DNA from: a bacterium
GTDB lineage: Bacteria; Planctomycetota; UBA1135; UBA2386
Reading direction: 5' to 3'
Length of the DNA: 64,000 bases
Assembly: GCA_030432695.1 (NCBI GenBank)
Contig: JAUILN010000011.1
Span: 276,950-340,949, forward strand
Shown piece after piece: positions 1 to 8,656 of this stretch. Below the pieces are notes generated by a model, which saw only the letters and a list, made by a program, of their open reading frames with translations, did not search any database and had not been told where the DNA came from. Within the stretch, counting starts at the first letter, position 1; every line of letters begins with the position of its first letter. The position numbers were made by a program, and so were the translations under genes.

Positions 1-339
1 GGGTAACGCGCGCCGCGTCACGTCCTGCGCGATGCGGTCGACGATCAGGTTGCGCTGCGCCTCCAGCCGCGCGAGCACGTCCTCGCGACCGAGCTCCGTC
101 CCCGGCGGGTGGACGATCAGCGTGACCAGCATCCGGTTGCCCGACGCCGGCTTCACCGACTCGACGCTGATGTTCTGCAGGACCTCGTCCTCGCACTCGC
201 CGACCAGCGTCGCCTCGATCGAGCGACCGATCTGCGCCGCCAGCTGCGCGCGCTTGCGCTCGATGTGCCCCGGCGGCCCGCCGGATGCACCCGGTTGTCT
301 GCGCCGCGGCCCGCCGCTCCGTCCACGACCCGCAGCCAT
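1..339 (-). CDS. RbfA-like protein, partial (runs off left edge)
   Basis: The ATG at 339 opens a frame that stays open to the window edge (113 codons seen). After a basic, Gly/Pro-rich N-terminus of about 25 residues the protein has an amphipathic helix (RAQLAAQIGRSIEATL), two beta-like stretches (ISVESVKPA, MLVTLIVHP) and a second helix. This alpha-beta-beta-alpha order is like the KH-type fold of ribosome-binding factor A, which helps mature the 30S subunit. The match is by pattern only and the C-terminus is missing. It starts 4 bp after the stop of the upstream lipoprotein gene, so the two are probably co-transcribed. Another small nucleic-acid-binding protein is possible. Confidence 0.45.
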   Translation of the reverse strand, partial: MAAGRGRSGGPRRRQPGASGGPPGHIERKRAQLAAQIGRSIEATLVGECEDEVLQNISVESVKPASGNRMLVTLIVHPPGTELGREDVLARLEAQRNLIVDRIAQDVTRRALP

Positions 340-343
340 CGCG

Positions 344-904
344 TCAGCGCCCCTCCGCACCCGATCCAGCCGCCCGCTCTCCAGCGGCCTGCCCGCCCTC
401 GCCCTCGCGATCTTCGAGCGGCACAGTCTCCTCTTCGGGATCCGCGTCCGGATCGGCCGGCTCGATCGGCTCCTCGAGCGGCTCGGAGTAGGCCGACGGA
501 CCGAGCGGAGGTGCCTGCATGCGGACCTCGCGGCGGTCGAGGTCGTCTTCCACCCAGGCCCGGCGGAACGACCAGTCCAACGTGTCGAGCGGCGCCCCGA
601 ACAGGAAGTGCCCCGCCCCGGCACCGATCGAGACCGGCAGGAACAGGAACTCGTCGCGGTCGTGGCCGAGCGGCTCGTCGGCCAGCAGCGAGATCGGCCA
701 GGTGATCGGCAGGAGCACGATCGACGCGATGCCGCCGACCGCCCCGCCGACGATGCTGCCGACGTTGGCCGGCGCCGTTACCCATGCCGGTCGCCCCAGT
801 TCGGGCGGAGGCGACTCCTCGCGGAGGTTCGCGGTCACCGCCGGGAACGAGCAGGAGGCGAGGCCTGCCAGGAGCAGCCCTACCAAGGATGGAGCAACGC
901 GCAT
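344..904 (-). CDS. putative lipoprotein, unknown function
   Basis: 186 aa. The N-terminus is a lipoprotein signal ending in LASC, so Cys18 is the likely lipidated residue. Around residues 47-75 there is a Gly/Ile/Val/Leu-rich stretch (VGSIVGGAVGGIASIVLLP) that could insert in or lie on a membrane. A short Phe/Leu-rich region (EFLFLPVSIG) follows, and the tail is very acidic and Pro/Glu-rich, probably disordered. No family was recognised. The next gene (RbfA-like) begins 4 bp after its stop. A TAGGAT hexamer sits 6 nt before the ATG. Confidence 0.7.
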   Translation of the reverse strand: MRVAPSLVGLLLAGLASCSFPAVTANLREESPPPELGRPAWVTAPANVGSIVGGAVGGIASIVLLPITWPISLLADEPLGHDRDEFLFLPVSIGAGAGHFLFGAPLDTLDWSFRRAWVEDDLDRREVRMQAPPLGPSAYSEPLEEPIEPADPDADPEEETVPLEDREGEGGQAAGERAAGSGAEGR

Positions 905-910
905 CCCGGC

Positions 911-916
911 ATCCTA
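911..916 (-). promoter_or_regulatory. -10-like hexamer, probable leaderless start
   Basis: On the minus strand this reads TAGGAT, separated from the ATG at 904 by exactly 6 nt. A transcript starting about 7 nt after the hexamer would begin at the start codon. No clear -35 box was seen. The same spacing occurs before three other genes in the window. Confidence 0.35.
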
Positions 917-981
917 GCCACCCTCCGCAGGCCACGAGCAGGCTTTCCCGGGCCGCGGCAATCCCTCGTAAAGAGGAAAGT

Positions 982-1010
982 TTGAGGCCGTCCCGAGCCC
1001 TGGCTACGGT
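982..1010 (+). promoter_or_regulatory. sigma70-type promoter of the UDP-glucose dehydrogenase gene
   Basis: TTGAGG at 982-987, a 17-nt spacer and TACGGT at 1005-1010 resemble TTGACA-17-TATAAT. The implied start is near 1017, giving about 100 nt of 5' leader before the ATG at 1116. Confidence 0.4.
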
Positions 1011-1115
1011 CTCGCGCCCTCCATCTCCGATCCATCCCCAGGAGCACCTGCGCCAGCCCCTCCCCCGTCCGACCCCATCGGGCGGACGGCCGGCGCCAGC
1101 CTCGTCTGACCTACC

Positions 1116-2423
1116 ATGAAGATTGCTGTCATCGGAACCGGCTACGTCGGCCTCGTCGTGGGAACCTGCTTCGCCGAGACCGGCAACAAGGTGACCTGCG
1201 TCGACGTCGACCAGAACAAGATCGACAAGCTCCGCAACGGCGAGGTGCCGATCTACGAGCCGGGCCTGGAGGAGCTGATCGGCCGCAACGTGGCCGAGGG
1301 CCGCCTGCACTTCGACACCGACGTCGCGGCTGCGGTCCGGGAGGCCAAGGTCTGCTTCATCGCCGTCGGCACCCCGCCCGACGAGGACGGCAGCGCCGAC
1401 CTCAAGTACGTCCTCGCGGTGGCCCGCTCGATCGGCGAGAACCTCAACGGCTTCAAGGTCGTCGTCACCAAGAGCACCGTGCCGGTCGGGACCAACAAGA
1501 AGGTCCGCGACGCGATCGTCGGCGTGGCCGGTGAGGACGCCCCGTTCGCGGTGGTCTCGAACCCCGAGTTCCTGAAGGAAGGGGCCGCGATCGACGACTT
1601 CATGAAGCCCGACCGCGTCGTCATCGGCACCGACAACGACAAGGCGAAGGAGATCATGCTCGAGCTCTATTCGCCCTACGTCCGCACCGGCAAGCCGATC
1701 CTGGTGATGGATCCGGCGTCGGCCGAGATGACCAAGTACGCCGCCAACTCGATGCTGGCGACCCGCATCTCGTTCATGAACGAGATGGCGCGGATCTGCG
1801 AGAAGGTCGGCGCCGACATCAACCACGTCCGCAAGGGCATCGGCACCGATTCGCGCATCGGCTTCCCGTTCCTGTTCGCCGGCGTCGGCTACGGTGGCTC
1901 GTGCTTCCCGAAGGACGTACGCGCACTGGTCCGCACCGCGGCCGAGCACGGCTACGAGACCAAGATCGTCAACGCCGTCGAAGCGGTGAACGAGGAGCAG
2001 AAGCACCTGCTGCCCGAGAAGATCGCCGCGCACTACGACGGCGACATCGCCGGCAAGAAGTTCGCGGTCTGGGGCCTGGCCTTCAAGCCGAAGACCGACG
2101 ACATGCGCGAGGCTCCGGCGCTGACGCTGATCGAGTACCTGACCTCGAACGGCGCGTCGGTGGTCGCCTTCGACCCCGAGGCGATCGAGGAGTGCAAGCG
2201 CCGCATCGGCGACAAGATCACCTACGCCCACACCGCCGCCGAGGCCCTGCAGGGTGCCGACGCCCTGGTGCTGGTCACCGAGTGGAACGAGTTCCGCCAC
2301 GTCGACCCCGAGGAGATCAAGGCGCCGCTGAACCAGCCGGTGCTGTTCGACGGCCGCAACATCTTCGATCCGGCTCGCATGCGTGAGGCCGGCTTCACGT
2401 ACTACGGCATCGGCGTGAGCTGA
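1116..2423 (+). CDS. ugd: UDP-glucose 6-dehydrogenase
   Basis: 435 aa, the usual length for bacterial UDP-glucose dehydrogenases. The enzyme oxidises UDP-glucose twice with NAD+ to UDP-glucuronate, a cytoplasmic precursor for exopolysaccharide or cell-surface glycans. The N-terminal Rossmann motif is MKIAVIGTGYVG with a downstream acidic residue (CVDVD). The catalytic cysteine lies in GGSCFPKD (Cys263). The linker-helix and C-terminal UDP-binding domain contain FKPKTDDMREAP and FDGRN. The ATG begins directly at the Rossmann strand. A good promoter lies about 100 nt upstream and no gene is close on the same strand, so it is probably monocistronic. UDP-ManNAc dehydrogenases are related, but the Cys context and length favour Ugd. 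Confidence 0.95.
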   Translation: MKIAVIGTGYVGLVVGTCFAETGNKVTCVDVDQNKIDKLRNGEVPIYEPGLEELIGRNVAEGRLHFDTDVAAAVREAKVCFIAVGTPPDEDGSADLKYVLAVARSIGENLNGFKVVVTKSTVPVGTNKKVRDAIVGVAGEDAPFAVVSNPEFLKEGAAIDDFMKPDRVVIGTDNDKAKEIMLELYSPYVRTGKPILVMDPASAEMTKYAANSMLATRISFMNEMARICEKVGADINHVRKGIGTDSRIGFPFLFAGVGYGGSCFPKDVRALVRTAAEHGYETKIVNAVEAVNEEQKHLLPEKIAAHYDGDIAGKKFAVWGLAFKPKTDDMREAPALTLIEYLTSNGASVVAFDPEAIEECKRRIGDKITYAHTAAEALQGADALVLVTEWNEFRHVDPEEIKAPLNQPVLFDGRNIFDPARMREAGFTYYGIGVS

Positions 2424-2636
2424 GCGGACCGATCGTCGCCTCGAGCCCGTCGCACGACGCTTCGTAGGCCACCCGCCGCACCGGCGCTCCGGAGTGATCC
2501 GAGGATCCCCCGTCGAAGCGCCACACGCCGAACCGGCCACAGGGCGGCACCTGTGTGGTCGAGCCGAGAGGGCGGGGAGGCGAGAAACCGGCCTATTTGG
2601 CGACCGGCCGCCACGCGCCTCGGGTTTCCGCCGGAA

Positions 2637-2666
2637 GCGCCCCCTGAAGACTCGGTCCGGGGGCGC
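2637..2666 (+). terminator. GC-rich hairpin between two plus-strand genes
   Basis: GCGCCCCC (2637-2644) pairs perfectly with GGGGGCGC (2659-2666) across a 14-nt loop. It lies 213 nt after the ugd stop and 17 nt before the ATG at 2684. It could end ugd transcription or act as a 5'-leader structure of the next gene. There is no T-tract, so termination is uncertain. Confidence 0.3.
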
Positions 2667-2683
2667 CCTTCACGAGGAACCCC

Positions 2684-5092
2684 ATGATCGAACGACTCGG
2701 CGTCCGATTGGGCCCGCTCTGCCTGGCGGCGGCGCTCGCTCTCCCGACCCATGCTCAGGTGCCGCTCGCCGACTTCGAAGTCGGTGAAGCGAGCTATTCG
2801 CAACTACTCCAACAGAGAACGCAGCAAGGCTACCGACCGGCCTCGATCACCGCGCGCGACACGTCCGCCGGCGCGGTCTTCCAGGCCGTGTGGGTCCCGG
2901 CGGGCAGCTCCCTTTGGCTGACCTGGCACGGCCTCTCCGAACCCGGCCTGCGGCAGGCGTTGACGACGATGCGGAGCCGCTCGATGCGGCCGGTCAGCAT
3001 CGACTCCTACGGAATCGCACCGAACGAGCGCTACGTGGCGGTCGCCGTCCACGACCCACGCGCGACCTGGGTCGAACGCCATCGGATGAGCGGCGCGGCC
3101 TATCAGAACGAGTTCAACACCCAGGCGAGCAACGGATACCGGCCGTATTGGATCGGACTGAGCGGCACCTCGACGTCGAACGAGGCCTACAACGCACTGT
3201 GGATCCTGGAGCGCGACGGCTTCGTGGGAGTGCACGGCCGCACCCTCGGCAACTTCGCCGCGGAACTCGCCCACTGGGATGGCCGCTGCATGCAGCTGCT
3301 CGCGGCCACCTCACACGAAGCGACCACGACCCCACTGACCGCCGCGGCCTGGGGCGCTCCTCGAGGCGAGCGATTCCTCTACAGCCACGGCGACAGCCTC
3401 TCGGCCCTCCAATCCCGGCGCGTATCGCTCGCCATACAGGGCATCTACCCAGCCATGGTGGACGCCTACGAGACCACGGCGGGCCCGCGCTTCACCGCCA
3501 GCTGGTCATCCTTTCGCCAGGCACGGACCTTTCGGATCGTCGGAGACCGAGACCCGGCGACGGCGGGCTTCGACGACGTGATACGCGACTACATGCAAGA
3601 CCACGACGTCTCGCAGGCGTCCCTGGCGGTCACGCGCAACGGTTCCCTGGTGGTCGCCCGCGGCTACACCTGGGACGACCCGACGCATCCCGACGTCCGC
3701 CCCACGACTCCGTTCCGGATCGCCTCGCTCAGCAAACCGATCGCCTCCGTCGCGGTTCTACAGCTCGCCGAGGCGGGGTTCCTGCAGCTCGACCAGCCGA
3801 TCGGCAACCTGCTCAACCTCAGCGGCTGGCGCGACCCACGCATCCAGCAGGTGACCGTTCGCCACCTGCTGCACCATTGGGGCGGATGGGACCGTGGCAT
3901 GTCGCCGGACCCGCTGTTCCTCGACACGGCGATCGCCAACGCGCTCGGTCGCCCTCTGCCGACGGACCCGGAGATGGTCGTCGACTACATGCGCACGCAG
4001 CCGCTGGACTTCTCGCCGGGCGCTCGCCACGCATACTCCAATTTCGGCTATCTGCTCCTCGGCCAGATCGTCGAGGCCGTCACTGGACTCGATCATGAGG
4101 AATACGTGCAGCGCCACGTGTTCGCACCTCTTGGTGCCGCCGCGATCCGGATGGGTCGGTCGGCACTCACCGACCAGCTACCAGGAGAAGCCCGCTACGA
4201 GTTTCCCTGCATGGTCCCGAGCGTTCTCGGTCCGAATGGCCCGTCACGCGTCGAGGAACCCTACGGCGGATTCAATCAGCTCACCCTGGACTCCGCGGGC
4301 GGCCTGGTCGCCACCGCCACCGACTACGCGCGATTCCTCGACGCGTTCAACCAGCCGATGGCCTCGCCGCTGCTCCGAGCACAGTCGATCACCGAAATGT
4401 GGCGGCGCGCACCCTGGGACACGGCAACCGGTCCCGTCTACTACGGTGCGGGCTGGCTGGTGCGGGACCTGGGCAACGGATCCCGGAACACCTGGCACGA
4501 TGGCTCCCTTCCCGGGACCTTCACCTTCGCGGTCCGCCGCGCCGACGGGCTCAACTGGGTCGTGATGTTCAACCGCCGCCATGGTCAGAGCTACGACATC
4601 GACGGTCTGCTGCATACCGCCGCCAATGCGGTAGCCCAATGGCCGACGTACGATCTGTACGATCAGCAACCCACGATCCGTACCTACGGGTCCGGCTGCG
4701 GCTCCGCTCGTTGGACACCACACCTGAGGGGCACGCGCGGGGTACCGCCGGTGGTCGGCGGGCGGCTCGCGCTGGATCTCGTGTCCCTACCGGCCACCGC
4801 GACCCAGGCCTTCCTGTTGTTCGGAACCTCGGACTCGAGTTGGCAGGGCGGGGCACTGCCGCTCGATCTCGCGCCGCTCGGCGCGGCGGGCTGCTCGATG
4901 CTCGCCAGCAGCGAACTCGTGATTGCGCTGCCGGCACGAACCGGGCAGGCCCGCGTCGACCTTCCGGTCCCCATGACGCCGACGTTGCTCGGCAGCCGTC
5001 TGTTCTGCCAGGGCTTCGTTGGCGACCCCAGCGCCAATCGAGCCGGCATCGCCACGACTCCAGGAGTCGAGGTCTTGCTCGGCCGACACTGA
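2684..5092 (+). CDS. secreted serine hydrolase: tandem-repeat N-terminus plus class C beta-lactamase-type domain
   Basis: 802 aa with a Sec signal (cleavage near THAQ, residue 25). Residues about 30-280 hold repeats of the type Y...QQGYRP..I and W.ERH.MSG..YQ..FN, each some 45-60 residues, resembling the bacterial tandem repeat found before the serine-hydrolase domain of polyglycine hydrolases. Residues about 290-650 are a beta-lactamase/DD-peptidase fold with all three motifs: S348-x-x-K351 (SLSK), Y451-S-N453 and H605-D-G607. The last 130 residues begin with YGSGCG and look like a secreted beta-domain that recurs in planctomycete exoproteins. The likely role is an extracellular peptidase, esterase or amidase. 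It sits alone between ugd and convergent TPR/sigma genes. The substrate cannot be told from sequence. Confidence 0.85.
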   Translation: MIERLGVRLGPLCLAAALALPTHAQVPLADFEVGEASYSQLLQQRTQQGYRPASITARDTSAGAVFQAVWVPAGSSLWLTWHGLSEPGLRQALTTMRSRSMRPVSIDSYGIAPNERYVAVAVHDPRATWVERHRMSGAAYQNEFNTQASNGYRPYWIGLSGTSTSNEAYNALWILERDGFVGVHGRTLGNFAAELAHWDGRCMQLLAATSHEATTTPLTAAAWGAPRGERFLYSHGDSLSALQSRRVSLAIQGIYPAMVDAYETTAGPRFTASWSSFRQARTFRIVGDRDPATAGFDDVIRDYMQDHDVSQASLAVTRNGSLVVARGYTWDDPTHPDVRPTTPFRIASLSKPIASVAVLQLAEAGFLQLDQPIGNLLNLSGWRDPRIQQVTVRHLLHHWGGWDRGMSPDPLFLDTAIANALGRPLPTDPEMVVDYMRTQPLDFSPGARHAYSNFGYLLLGQIVEAVTGLDHEEYVQRHVFAPLGAAAIRMGRSALTDQLPGEARYEFPCMVPSVLGPNGPSRVEEPYGGFNQLTLDSAGGLVATATDYARFLDAFNQPMASPLLRAQSITEMWRRAPWDTATGPVYYGAGWLVRDLGNGSRNTWHDGSLPGTFTFAVRRADGLNWVVMFNRRHGQSYDIDGLLHTAANAVAQWPTYDLYDQQPTIRTYGSGCGSARWTPHLRGTRGVPPVVGGRLALDLVSLPATATQAFLLFGTSDSSWQGGALPLDLAPLGAAGCSMLASSELVIALPARTGQARVDLPVPMTPTLLGSRLFCQGFVGDPSANRAGIATTPGVEVLLGRH

Positions 5093-5102
5093 GCGGACAC
5101 CT

Positions 5103-5136
5103 CCGGGAATCCGTGCACCAAGGCTCGATTCCCCGG
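5103..5136. terminator. imperfect hairpin between convergent genes
   Basis: CCGGGAATC (5103-5111) pairs with GATTCCCCGG (5127-5136), with one bulged base and a 15-nt loop. It lies 10 nt after the stop of the plus-strand hydrolase gene and about 60 nt from the end of the minus-strand TPR gene. The position suits a bidirectional terminator, but there is no strong T-run. Confidence 0.4.
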
Positions 5137-5198
5137 CGTCATGAACGCCCGGATGGCCGTCCGCTCAGCCCGCCATTCCGGAGGCGCCGCGAGGTGCC

Positions 5199-6062
5199 TC
5201 ACCCGCCGCTACGGGCCTGCTCGAGCCCGATCGCGTCGCCGGACGCATCGTTGGCCTTGTCCCGAGCCCGCTGCAGCGCACGCCGCGAGGTCATCCCGTC
5301 CAGCGCCTTGCGCATCCGGTCGGCGTCCTGCCCCGGCGTGCCGAGGATCGCCGCCGCCGAGGTCTCGGCCTCCCGGATCGCCTCACCGGCGCCTTCGAAG
5401 TCGCCGCGCTTGATCAGGTGCATCGCCAGCCGATCGCAGGCATCGACCTTGCGGCGTGGGCTGCTCGCGTTGGCCACGGCGTCGCGATAGGCCGCCAGCG
5501 CCTCCTCGGGCTTGTCCCAGGCCTCGTAGCAGCGCGCGACCCACAGCCGTGACTCGTCGGCGCGCGCCGAGTCGGGACTCGCCTCGACGGCCTTCCTGTA
5601 GTTGCCGATCGCCGCCTCGTAGCCCTCCTGACGACGCTGCATGTCGGCGAGGCCGAAAGCGGCGCGCTGCAGGTAGCGGCCGTCGTCGACCTCCAGACAG
5701 AGCGAGAACTGCTCGGCCGCAGGCTCCAGGTCGCCGGCCTTGCGGAAGCACTCGCCGGCCTCGTAGCGGGCCCGCGCCGCCACCGAGGCCTGGCCCGCGA
5801 AGTCCTGGGCGACGTCGACGTAGGCGCGCGCCGCCTTGCGCATGCCCTCGAGACGCGGCGCACCGCGCACGCCCTTCAAGGCTTCGAGCAGACCAGCCGC
5901 CTGCTTGAGCCGCGCGGAGGAATCGCCGCCCTCTTGGCCGACGGATTCCGACGGACCTCCGGTCGACGGCGGCGGGACGTCGCCCTGTGCAGTGGCGGGC
6001 ACGGGGAAGAGCAGGCTGACCAACGTCAGCGCGCGCAGAATGTCATTGCGAAGGAAGATCAT
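5199..6062 (-). CDS. secreted TPR-repeat protein
   Basis: 287 aa from the ATG at 6062. An upstream ATG at 6083 would add 7 residues, but the signal peptide (hydrophobic LRALTLVSLLFPVPATAQG) is best placed with the later one. The body is helical with repeated TPR-like units: ARARYEAGECFRKAGD, AAFGLADMQRRQEGY and VARCYEAWDKPEEAL. The C-terminus is basic and Ala-rich. Such proteins are protein-protein scaffolds in the periplasm; the partner is unknown. Its start overlaps the 3' end of the sigma-factor gene, so the two form a translationally coupled operon and the TPR protein may work in the same signalling unit. Confidence 0.75.
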   Translation of the reverse strand: MIFLRNDILRALTLVSLLFPVPATAQGDVPPPSTGGPSESVGQEGGDSSARLKQAAGLLEALKGVRGAPRLEGMRKAARAYVDVAQDFAGQASVAARARYEAGECFRKAGDLEPAAEQFSLCLEVDDGRYLQRAAFGLADMQRRQEGYEAAIGNYRKAVEASPDSARADESRLWVARCYEAWDKPEEALAAYRDAVANASSPRRKVDACDRLAMHLIKRGDFEGAGEAIREAETSAAAILGTPGQDADRMRKALDGMTSRRALQRARDKANDASGDAIGLEQARSGG

Positions 6063-6672
6063 CTCGGACTCGGTTCGTGTCATCGGTTGGGTTCGCGGGA
6101 CCGACCGGCGACGCCGGCCCCACGGAGTCGGGCAGCCCGCGCAATGCGCGCCGCTCCAGGAGCTCGCGGAGGCGACGTCGCCCCCGATGGAGTCGCGACT
6201 TCACCGCCCGGGAGTCGAGACCCATCCGGGCCGCGAGCTCGCGGCACGACCTGCCGGCGTAGAAGTCCAGGAGGAGGTCGGCATTGTCGCGCGTCAGCTG
6301 ACGCACCGACCGATCCAGCCAGTCCAGCAGGAGATCGCTTCCGACCTCCCGCTCGGCGACCTGGAAGGACCCGGCTCCCGTAGAGCGATCCCGACGAGCG
6401 AGCTCCGACTCGGCGCAGGTCTCGAGACCGCGCGGCGCGTACCGCGCCATGCGCCGCAGTGCCCGCGCGCGCAGTCGCTTCACGACCGTGCGCGCGAACG
6501 CCTCGGCACACCGTGGATCGCGGAGCAGCTCGCGCTTGCGCCAGGTGACGAGGGTGGCCTCCTGGGCGAGGTCGTCGCGCAGCGACGCCGTCGCGCGGTC
6601 GGACCACCTCGAGAGGTAGCGCACCGCCGCGCAGCGGACGGCGCCGTAGTCGATGTCGTCGGCCAGGTTCAT
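6043..6672 (-). CDS. ECF-type RNA polymerase sigma factor
   Basis: 209 aa. The ATG at 6672 was chosen because GGAGG lies 5 nt upstream and the preceding in-frame sequence is low-complexity. Region 2 contains DDLAQEATLVTWRKREL, the usual DxxQE-type helix of extracytoplasmic-function sigma factors. Region 4 is a clear helix-turn-helix: CRELAARMGLDSRAVKSRLHRG (residues about 160-182), preceded by DNADLLLDFYAG. It should direct RNA polymerase to a small regulon. No anti-sigma gene is adjacent; the neighbour is a TPR protein overlapping its 3' end. The C-terminal tail after the HTH is Pro-rich and probably unstructured. Confidence 0.85.
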   Translation of the reverse strand: MNLADDIDYGAVRCAAVRYLSRWSDRATASLRDDLAQEATLVTWRKRELLRDPRCAEAFARTVVKRLRARALRRMARYAPRGLETCAESELARRDRSTGAGSFQVAEREVGSDLLLDWLDRSVRQLTRDNADLLLDFYAGRSCRELAARMGLDSRAVKSRLHRGRRRLRELLERRALRGLPDSVGPASPVGPANPTDDTNRVRDDLPSQ

Positions 6673-6797
6673 GGTTCCTCCAGGACTTCGTGACCGGCGT
6701 CGGCTCGTGCCGCCGCCAAGGACTTGGCAAGGAGCGACTGCATTCCTGGCCGGAAATCCGGACTTGCCTGGAGATCGGGGCACGCGACATTGCTGGA

Positions 6798-8084
6798 GTG
6801 GCCGAGCACCTCCCCGATGCCAACGACGAGATCCCGTCCCTCATATGGATCGAGGCCGGCGCGATCCGTGATGCACGTGGCGAGGCAGCACGACCCGGCC
6901 ACGTCGTCGTCTGGCTCGACCAGATGCTCTGCGCTGGCAGCCCCGAGGTCGTCGCGCACTCGGTGAACGAGTCCTTCCCGGCGGGCTACCGCGTGCGGCG
7001 CATCGACCTCAGCGACCACCTGGTGCTCCCGGCGTTCGTCAACGCCCACGCCCATCTCGACCTCACCGACCTCGGCCCCACCGTCTACGACGGCAGCTTC
7101 CAGAGCTGGGTCGGCACGGTGGTCCGCGGTCGCCCCACCACGCCCGGGACGATCCGCGCCGCCGTGCAGCGCGGACTTCGCATGAGCCACGAGGCCGGCG
7201 TCGGTTGGATCGGCGACATCGCCGGCAGCGACGACGCGGCGCGGGCCCGCTGCGAGGCACCGGGCGAGCTGCAGGTCCCGGGAGTGAGCTGGCTCGAGTG
7301 CTTCGGCATCGGCGAGTCCACACAGCAAGCCGCCGACCGGGCGCTCGCCTGGCTCGACCGGGCCCGCGACGACTACGGCCACGCCGCCGGACCCGACCTG
7401 ACCCTCGACCTCCAGCCTCACGCCCCCTACTCCGCCGGCCTCGAGCTCTACCACGCGGTCAACCGAGCGGCTCCCTGCACCCACCTCGCGGAGACGCTCG
7501 ACGAGGACCGTTTCGTCCGTCACGGCGACGGCCCATTCGCCGACCTGCTGCGTCGCATCGACAAGTGGGACGACTCACTCGCCGGCGGCACCGGCCAGAG
7601 CCCGATCGCGCACCTCGCACCGGCGCTGCGCCGAGGTCGCTGGGTCGTCGCCCACGTGAACTACGCCAGCGACGACGACCTCGACCTCCTCGCCGCCTGC
7701 CCCGACCTCAGCGTCGCCTACTGCCCCATCGCCAGTGACTACTTCGGGCATCGCGGCCATCGCTACCGCGAGATGCTGGAGCGCGGCATCCGCGTCGCGC
7801 TGGGCACCGATTCGATCCTCTGTCAGCCGGCCCACGAATCGCAGCCGCTCGGCATCCTGCCGCAGGCCCGCCACCTCTATCGCAGAGATGGCACCGACCC
7901 GAAGACGTTGCTCCGGATGGCGACCGTGCACGGCGCCCAGGCATTGGGTCTCCCGGAAGGCTGCGCGACCTTCGAATGCACCACCCCCGCCCGGCTGTGC
8001 GCGGTCCCGTTCGATGCGAAGGATCCGCGCGACGCGTGGGAGCAGGTGCTCGACAGCTCGGCACCGGCGCGGCGGATTCCATGA
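6798..8084 (+). CDS. metal-dependent amidohydrolase (cytosine/guanine deaminase-like)
   Basis: 428 aa from the GTG at 6798. A GTG at 6690 is also in frame but would leave only 17 bp for divergent promoters. The amidohydrolase-superfamily metal ligands are all visible: HxH in NAHAHLD, His in CTHLAET, His in VAHVNYAS and Asp in LGTDSIL. TVHGAQALGLPEG near the C-terminus is typical of the subgroup that holds guanine deaminase, chlorohydrolases and aminofutalosine deaminase (MqnX-like). The reaction is probably hydrolytic deamination of a cytoplasmic heterocycle. No purine or menaquinone gene is beside it, so the substrate stays open. It is divergent from the sigma-factor operon. Confidence 0.8.
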   Translation: MAEHLPDANDEIPSLIWIEAGAIRDARGEAARPGHVVVWLDQMLCAGSPEVVAHSVNESFPAGYRVRRIDLSDHLVLPAFVNAHAHLDLTDLGPTVYDGSFQSWVGTVVRGRPTTPGTIRAAVQRGLRMSHEAGVGWIGDIAGSDDAARARCEAPGELQVPGVSWLECFGIGESTQQAADRALAWLDRARDDYGHAAGPDLTLDLQPHAPYSAGLELYHAVNRAAPCTHLAETLDEDRFVRHGDGPFADLLRRIDKWDDSLAGGTGQSPIAHLAPALRRGRWVVAHVNYASDDDLDLLAACPDLSVAYCPIASDYFGHRGHRYREMLERGIRVALGTDSILCQPAHESQPLGILPQARHLYRRDGTDPKTLLRMATVHGAQALGLPEGCATFECTTPARLCAVPFDAKDPRDAWEQVLDSSAPARRIP

Positions 8085-8656
8085 GACTTCCGACCTGGTC
8101 GCGCTCGGATGCTCGGGTCCAGCTGCCGTCCGCGCAGAGATGTCCTTCCCTTCCGGCTCGCGAGGCGGATCACCCGACCTCGAGGGGACCCTGACGGAGT
8201 ATCGCTCAGGGTTGGTCGTGCGCGACAAGCGGCAGGCACGATGGACTCGGCATGACGCCGTCGACTCGCTCGACATCCTGCTCGTGCTCGGATCACGGCA
8301 TTGGCGTTCCCGCGTCGCCGCACCGAGCCGCCATCCCCACGGGCCTCGATCGACCCGGGTTGACGATATCCCACCCCGTGCCGGCCCCCTTACAGGACCC
8401 GAACATCCCGCGGTCCTCCGGCTGCGGGCGACGCGAAGACGATCAAGCTGACCGCGCCCCGTCGTCGAATATCTGATCAGCCGACCTCCGCACGACCACC
8501 GGGGGCGAGGTCGTCGGATACCCCGTTGGCATCGAATTCGCAGTCGGAATGCCACCGACTTGTCTTGGCGTCGATGGCGCCATGTCGCTACGACCTGCAG
8601 TGGGAAAGGTGCTCCCCGTGCCGAAGATCCATCGAACGCTCGACTGAAGGGATCCG
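8085..8656. other. 572-bp stretch without a supported gene
   Basis: No frame in this stretch shows a recognisable protein or consistent third-position GC bias. No strong hairpin or repeat was found by eye. It separates the amidohydrolase gene from the secreted-protein pair at 8657-10197 and may hold the promoter of that pair. Confidence 0.4.

Noticed and set aside
153..2540. 795-codon open frame antisense to UDP-glucose dehydrogenase
   Set aside because: High-GC shadow. It is fully antisense to a confident gene and has no recognisable domain.
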